Assembly: GCF_051622035.1 (NCBI RefSeq)
Contig: NC_135355.1
Coordinates: 36,871,986 to 36,935,985, forward strand
Direction: 5' to 3'
Origin: Arctopsyche grandis
Lineage: Eukaryota; Arthropoda; Insecta; Trichoptera; Hydropsychidae
DNA length: 64,000 nucleotides
The position numbers and the translations under genes were made by a program. The notes beneath the pieces are model-generated. The model searched no databases. It had not been told where the DNA came from and saw only the letters and a list, made by a program, of their open reading frames with translations. Within the stretch, counting starts at the first letter, position 1, and each line of letters starts with the position of its first letter. Of this stretch, positions 58,232 through 64,000 are shown one piece after another.

Positions 58232-59184
58232 TCAATTAGCAATTTGTCTTTCACTATATTATACGAGTATAATACATATGTAAGTGTTTATATTGTGAGA
58301 CAAATTGGCGTTAATGAAATTAGCCTCACAGTTTTCTCGCCTCTGTGAAGTGAATATTAATTTTCCTCTACCTATGTTCTCATGTGTAGAATAAGTTGTA
58401 TGTCGACCATTCTTGAAGGAGTTATAAATTAAGAGATCGTCAGTTTTGTTTCAAGCTACAAAAAATAGTTCACTATTGTCAATTAAAATTGTTCACCATT
58501 GTCAATTAAAGAGCAAAAAATGGTTGACCACAGTAATTGACAAAAGTGAATTTTTTTTTATAGGCAATATAAACTTGTCCACCGATCTCTGGTTTTAATA
58601 TAACCAATCCTTTTATTCGCCATTTACTTTTTGGTTTTTCAAATTGGACAACCTTCCAGGATGTTGAACTGAATATTCTGGATTATCAATGCAAGCAATA
58701 TCTCCAGTAACTCTAATCAAATATATGCATCATTTTAACCGTCAGAATTCTAGTAGTCCATATACATACTGACTTTTCATTTATTTTATTGTCCAATGTC
58801 CTAATCAGGTTCTTCCATAAAATTTCATAATCGGTTGAACTAGTCATCAATCTTTCAAAGATTGAGCTCATCTGTTTATCTCACCTGATTTGATGATTGA
58901 TTCGGTTTTTTTTTATATACTTTGTCGAGTATGAGCTACATAGTTTATAACAGTCTTCCCGAAAATTTTGTGAATTCTGAAAACCTTAATATTTTTAAAA
59001 ACATGCTAAATGTCTTTCTTAAACTTAAAGGGTTTTATAATTCTCCTTTTCCAATATCTTAATTTCTTTCTATGGTTTCGTTTTCTTGTAGTCATTTTAC
59101 TGTTCAATTGTTTTTTATCTTTTAGTATTTTTTTTTAAATTTTGTTATATCTTTTTCTTGTTTACTTTTCTTGTTTTTCTTCTC
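58232..59184. other. AT-rich DNA, no recognised feature
   Basis: At 58450-58560 related pieces TTCACTATTGTCAATTAAA and TTCACCATTGTCAATTAAA repeat in tandem. No coding signal. Confidence 0.35.
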
Positions 59185-59420
59185 TTTTTACAAACCTCAT
59201 TCACGTTTCACTTGCGATTACAATTCAGGAAAAAATTTGCCTCTTATCCGATCGTTTTCATACTTTGCATTTTGCTCATTTTGGTCATCAATATAAGTAA
59301 ATGGATCCTCCACCATTACGATAGAGATAAAATATCGTTTAAAACGCGTTTGAAGTTTGCAAATTTTAAATCTGGGTGACGTCTATGTAGTCTTCAATTT
59401 TATACATAGATGGTAGTAGT
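59185..59420 (-). repeat. Recurrent KYENDRIR family, longest open copy
   Basis: On the minus strand an ATG (near 59315) opens MVEDPFTYIDDQNEQNAKYE and goes on NDRIRGKFFPEL to a stop: 32 codons without a break. Upstream ACGATATTTTATCTCTATCG and the CATAGACGTCACC block match the 45225 copy. This copy joins the two halves (MADD... and ...KYENDRIRGK) seen separately elsewhere. I do not recognise the protein. Confidence 0.6.
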
Positions 59421-61811
59421 AATTATTATTTTTTAACATTAAATTTATATACTTATAGTCAAGTCAAAACTCTTGGGTCTATCGGTTTGGCCGCCTTCCC
59501 CAAGTATGTTAAATAAATAAATATTTTAAATCTTTTTAATACTAAGATACAGGTGAATTTTAAAATAAAATTCTGACAAGATGATCAATCTTATCCAAAT
59601 AAAATATTTTACGCAAAACACCCATCAACTGAATTTCATCTTATATGTAATTCCGTGCATCTATGTAACTTTTATAGTCACCTTTTCTATCTGCAATATA
59701 TGGAAAACAGTATTACTTATGCAGAAACTGTTTCGTGCTTTTGAATGTTCAATTTTAATGTATATATTTTTGAATATGACAATTTTCATTGTCCGTATGC
59801 GAATGAAAATTGAAGCAATTAAAATTTGAGCAGCGCAAATGAAGCTCATTGCACTTTATAACACCCTCCGGATTACAAGTCATTATTCTGCAGAGTTTGG
59901 CTTTGATTGCTTAATTGAAACGGTGTAAAATTTACACTGAAATATAATTTTCGACATTTTCTGTAATCGAACTCACATAAAAAGTGTTCAACGGGACATT
60001 TTATAAGTTCTAACACCGAGATTCAACATGTAGTAAAACGCCACTTACCAGATAGTAAAAAAAAAAAAGAATTTAAATTCTCAATTACGATAAGGTCGAG
60101 CGGTAAAAGAAGGCAGTTTGAACGTCTGCAGTAGACTCTCCATTTCTTCCCTTTTCAGATGCAGCTCCGTGCATCCCCGTGGTGCATCGCGAGCGCTTCA
60201 GTTAGCACTCTATTCAGCGGACACAAGAATACCTATTTGTATGGAAATTCAAAACGGAAGACTTTCCGGTCTTTTTTGCCCCCTCGTGTATATACATATG
60301 TACATACATACATGTCTGTGTGTATATATTTTCAGTCTCACAAAACGATGCTCCTTATTCAGCTTCAAATCGTTCAGAGATGTAGCGTTTCAGCCGCTTT
60401 TGAATCGCACCCTGAAGTGCCACTAATGGGGCGACAAAATATTCTGGCCGCGGATAACGTGCTACAAAATGAAAATCTTCCCAATCGTTACCGTTTTATC
60501 AGCTGAAAAACTTTTGGGGATTCTCTCTACTAAGGGGTATTCTCCTCTTATCTGCAAGTCTCGGTAAAACGTGATAAAAAGTCTTGCAAGGCTCGTTCGC
60601 AACAAATTATCAAAACGTGTGTTTTGCTATCGAGCTTCCGATCTTTGCGCACAATTTAATGAATTTAAATTTTGCATTGCGTTAAGTTTCCTAAATTATG
60701 TCGGTGGCTATTATGATTTATGTAATTTGTATTATACCGTTACACAGTAAATTTGTTGAGGTTATACATAGATGACGCTTCCTAACCTGAGGTGAATAAT
60801 ATGTTTGTGACACCTGAATAACAAGTTTCCCAACATATAATATTATACACATGTCATGTAACCTTTCAGAGTGGATAGCGGCCGGAAAATGGTTTATCAA
60901 CATTGAAAACTTATGATTGAGAGGTACCTTGAATATATTTTTCTGATACATACACTAAGGTTCATGCTTCTTATATTTGTGTCTTAATTTATTTTTATGA
61001 TTATGCTTTTTTATGATTTCACAAATTTCAGAAAATTAAGTTTCAATTTTTTATATTGGAAAAAAAAATTAAAATATCACACATTATGCAAAAAATAATT
61101 GCTTATAAAAGCCTTCATAAAAATTAGGTATAATAGAAATTTTGTTGAGATCACTAGTATTTGGATATCGGCTCCTTTTCTTATTGCCACAAATCAATAG
61201 TTTAAATAAGCCGAGATCATAATTGCAATCCTAATCATTGAAATCTTTTTGATTGAATTCCTAATCATGAAATCTCACACATTTTATTTTATTTTATTTT
61301 ATTTTATTTTACTAATTGAAAAATCAACAGACAGGATGTACAGAGATAGGTATAAAAAAAACAAAAAGTAAATAAATAATATATGTAATATATTTATAGT
61401 TTATATTGTCGTACATTTGTTATTGAAATATTGTTTAAATTGCCTTTTTATTTTATTTTATAATTATTTTTATATTTTAGTACATTAGGTTTTTTGTATA
61501 TATACATTTATTTTTTATATATTGTTTTTATAAACAAAATAAAGAAGAGGTTAGTTTTTAAAAAACATTTTTTTTACTATTTTTTTTTATACGTTTTAGT
61601 TTTAGAGAATTTTATTTTTAAATACAATATTATGTTATTATTATTTACAAATTATTATGATTTGTTTATTGGTTGGGTTAATACGAAGAGTTCTCTTAAT
61701 TGAGAAGTCACCAATTCTCTCCGAAAACATCGACCATGAGTATGGCAAAGTGCTCAATCTGCCATAGTGAGAGAAGGGCGAACAGTGATGTCACCAAGAA
61801 GGATAATGAAG
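59421..61811. other. AT-rich DNA, no supported gene
   Basis: Includes a (TTTTA)n run at about 61281-61312. A GC-richer stretch at 60110-60490 has overlapping frames of 102 and 115 codons without motif. At 61740-61790 a short frame contains MAKCSICHSERR (two cysteines in a C-X2-C pair), too short to assign, and runs into the tandem repeat that follows. Confidence 0.35.
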
Positions 61812-62480
61812 TATTTTCAAACGTGCCTATTATGGATTTGATTTCCACATATATTGATGACCAAACCGAGCAAAATTTAAAAATTTAAAAACGATCCCAA
61901 AGACCCCGAAGCGTGGCTCTGGGGCCCTGGAAGCAAAGCCCCAGAGTGCCAGAGGCGTCGGGGGGTGCGGTGGGTGAAGCCCTCAGGGCACATACACACA
62001 CACATTCATTCATCATTTCAAACGTGTCTATTACGATAATTTTTCACCATCGTAATGGCGGATTTGATTTCCACATATATTGATGACCAAACCGAGCAAA
62101 ATTGAAAAATTTAAAAACGATCCCGAAGATCCCGAAGCGCGGCTTTGGGGCCCTGGGGTCAAAGACCCAGAGTGCCAGAGGCGTTGGGGGGCGTGGGGGA
62201 CGAAGCCCTCAGGGCACATACACACACATTCATTCATCATTTCAAACGTGTCTATTACGATAATTTTTCACCATCGTAATGGCGGATTTGATTTCCACAT
62301 ATATTGATGACCAAACCGAGCAAAATTGAAAAATTTAAAAACGATCCCGAAGATCCCGAAGCGCGGCTTTGGGGCCCTGGGGTCAAAGCCCCAGAGTGCC
62401 AGAGGCGTTGGGGGGCGTGGGGGGCGAAGCCCTCAGGGCACACACACACACACACACATTTATTCATCATTTCGAACGGG
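61812..62480 (+). repeat. 224-bp tandem repeat, three copies
   Basis: Copies begin at CATCATTTC near 62011 and 62235 (period 224), with an earlier partial copy from about 61812 and a short start of a fourth at 62465. Each holds TTACGATAATTTTTCACCAT, GTAATGGCGGATTTGATTTC, ATATTGATGACCAAACCGAG, then a GC-rich block with CTGGGG and CCCCAG able to pair, and ends in a short (CA)n run. The part ATGGCGGATTTGATTTCC to GAGCAAAAT translates MADLISTYIDDQTEQN, like MADD-FTYIDDQNEQ of the KYENDRIR family. So it is a tandem amplification of a related element. Confidence 0.85.
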
Positions 62481-62621
62481 TTGGATTGCTTAGTGTATAA
62501 TGTGCCACTTTTATAACGATTAATATTACGTGCGCGTGCGCCTATAAATTACCTTACATTATACATTATACTACATATAATTCAATTCCTTTTCGAAATC
62601 TCCATCGTCAATATATATATA

Positions 62622-63187
62622 AGAGCCATTTATGTAAGGGCAAATATGCTGGCTAGACGATTTTTCCACTCCAGTGTAGAGGTTAAGAGACAATTATTTA
62701 TGTCCTTTTGTACTGGCCTCTATACTGGTGAATTATGGACCAGATACAAGCGGGAGACGATGAGGAAGATAAAAGTACAATACAACAACTGTTACCGTGC
62801 TCTTTTCAGGCTACCTAGGAGCTGCAGCGCGTCGCAAATATTTGTGGAAGGGCATGTGCCTCACTTTGAAGCCATTCTCAGGATGAGAGCGGCCTCTCTA
62901 CGTCTTCGTATATTTTTATCGCCTATTATTTTTATCGCCAATTTATTATTATTTTTTATTTATTATTATAATTATAATTATTATTATTTATTTATTATTA
63001 TAATTATAATTATTATTATTATTTATTATCAGTAATATTTATATATTTACTTATGTATTTATTTATTTATTTTTTGTTTACTATTTTTCAATACTTTTTT
63101 TTTATTATCTATATATTATTTATATGGGCGTTGGGGATTACACTATTCTCCACATCGTCTGGAATAAAAGCAATTATTATTATTATA
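62622..63187 (+). pseudogene. Non-LTR retrotransposon (LINE) 3' end: ORF2 C-terminus and tail
   Basis: From 62622 the frame reads RAIYVRANMLARRFF, then VEVKRQLFMSFCTGLYTGEL, NNCYRALFRLPRSCSASQIF and a MRAASLRLRIF end. Such sequence downstream of the RT (A-N-L-R-F, VK-LF-FC-Y, LW, NN-R-LF-LP) is found at the C-terminus of many insect LINE ORF2 proteins. The clade is likely CR1/Jockey-like but not certain. The frame runs into ATT-rich sequence (62925-63110), and the copy ends GGAATAAAAGCAATTATT plus further ATT units (63171-63187), a LINE-type tail. The RT itself is missing: a 5'-truncated copy. Confidence 0.7.
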
Positions 63188-63862
63188 TAAATATGTGACA
63201 GACGATCAACCAGTATGGGGATTTCAAAAAAACATTTTTTTTATCTCAACTCTATTAACAACACTAGTTGTTAATAATCAATATCATATCCCGAGCAGTC
63301 GCGAGAGAAATTCGTATCATGAAAACACCATTCAATCGTAAGGGAACTTTTATTAGGAGACCGAACGATCGAATAAAATGCAAGAGATCGTAAAAAGTTT
63401 AGGTGTCGCTGGTGTAGCAGTAAGTGTTAATAGCCATCATTCGTCGGGTCACACAATCCGTGGTCGCATTCGCCGGACCAATGCAGTCAATGCATTGTCG
63501 GTACATATATATGTACATACAAACATACATATGTGCATATGTATATGTGTCTAATACAAGGACAAAGTGCAATCGACAGCATTATGGTGGAATGCCACGT
63601 ATGAAGCTCGCTTTGAGAGCTTAAACCTCTCCGTCCATCGGAGGGCCATTACTGCGGAGTAGCTACGCGACGATCATTACACGACACGACTCCAGCTCTC
63701 TAATGTATTTTGTTGCATATTTCAAATGGCATACGTGACGTCATTAGGCTCGATGTTGCTCTGTCAAGTGTCAATGTTTTTGTTTTTTGTATCAATTAGT
63801 TTGTATCTGCGACGGCTCAGTCGGTAGACTTTTTAATTGTTATTTATTTATTTTACATATAT
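63188..63862. other. Background DNA, no supported gene
   Basis: GC-richer piece at 63590-63700 (CTCTCCGTCCATCGGAGGGC, able to form a hairpin) without a frame of note. At 63816-63829 GGCTCAGTCGGTAG is an A-box-like tRNA motif, but no B box follows, so a tRNA or SINE head is not supported. Confidence 0.35.
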
Positions 63863-64000
63863 ACCAGGAAGGCCTTATAGGTAAACCCTAATGCGCCTTT
63901 CTGGCTAATTACAAACAATGCACCACTTTTATTATATAAGTCGCTGAATTACGAGACATTGAAAAACCTGCAAATTAACGAGATATCTATGAATTGTACA
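63863..64000 (-). mobile_element. tRNA-headed SINE, 3' part, runs off the window
   Basis: On the minus strand it ends with the family tail (TAGCCAGAAAGGCGCATTAG to GGCCTTCCTGG; plus strand 63866-63908). Before that lie AATGCATTGTTTGTAATT-like and CAATGTCTCGTAATTCAGCG blocks and CATAGATATCTCG. The head would lie beyond 64000. Confidence 0.75.

Noticed and set aside
60118..60506. Two overlapping frames of 102 and 115 codons
   Set aside because: Neither has a recognisable domain. They overlap in different frames on the same strand and include CATACATATGTACAT-type background repeats.
63810..63835. tRNA gene
   Set aside because: An A-box-like GGCTCAGTCGGTAG is present, but no B box or cloverleaf partner follows within 60 bp.

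Overview
The window looks like nuclear DNA of an insect: an AT-rich, repeat-dominated stretch with many copies of short ACATACATATGTATGT-type motifs. It carries a satellite built partly on TTAGG, the telomere repeat of most insects, plus transposon families known from insect genomes. Diptera lack TTAGG, so they are less likely. The 3' end of one retrotransposon (30532-30748) resembles, from memory, tails of lepidopteran R1-clade elements. The order cannot be fixed from this sequence alone. I see no complete host gene, no rRNA or tRNA gene and no CRISPR array.

Region 1 (1 to about 31829) is one head-to-tail satellite of 84-85 bp monomers. In the common monomer, 35 bp are seven consecutive pentamers that are TTAGG or one substitution from it, and 49 bp are unrelated and carry an EcoRI site. 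Monomer variants form 169-bp dimers and a 420-bp pentamer. On top of that the array contains long, nearly identical duplications at offsets close to multiples of 84 bp (839, 2697, 3033, 3526, 3623, 6475, 9088, 17702, 18138). The telomere-like half of one monomer was hit by a 5'-truncated non-LTR retrotransposon with a 37-A tail and a near-perfect 13-bp target-site duplication (30519-30761). The array decays at its right edge.

Region 2 (about 31830-34850) is an R1-clade-like non-LTR retrotransposon. Its 5' end abuts the satellite: 5' leader, ORF1 with three zinc knuckles, then ORF2 with an APE endonuclease and the start of the reverse transcriptase. It is broken by two in-frame stops and two frameshifts and is cut off within the RT.

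Region 3 (34850-64000) is a mosaic of mobile elements in AT-rich DNA. It holds a non-autonomous Helitron, several copies of a tRNA-headed SINE, a foldback family with long palindromic arms, a 2.9-kb hAT transposon with intact ends but a frameshifted transposase, a 302-bp hAT-type MITE, a solo LTR, two other inverted-repeat MITEs, a LINE 3' end, long (TA)n tracts and minisatellites. A recurrent 100-230 bp family keeps a short conserved reading frame, and a related unit is amplified as a 224-bp tandem repeat at 61.8-62.5 kb. The only hint of a host-type protein is a 26-codon THAP-like N-terminus at 51965.

The most notable signal is the relation between the telomere-like satellite and the retrotransposons: a TTAGG-derived array that is itself a retrotransposon target and is bordered by an R1-clade element.
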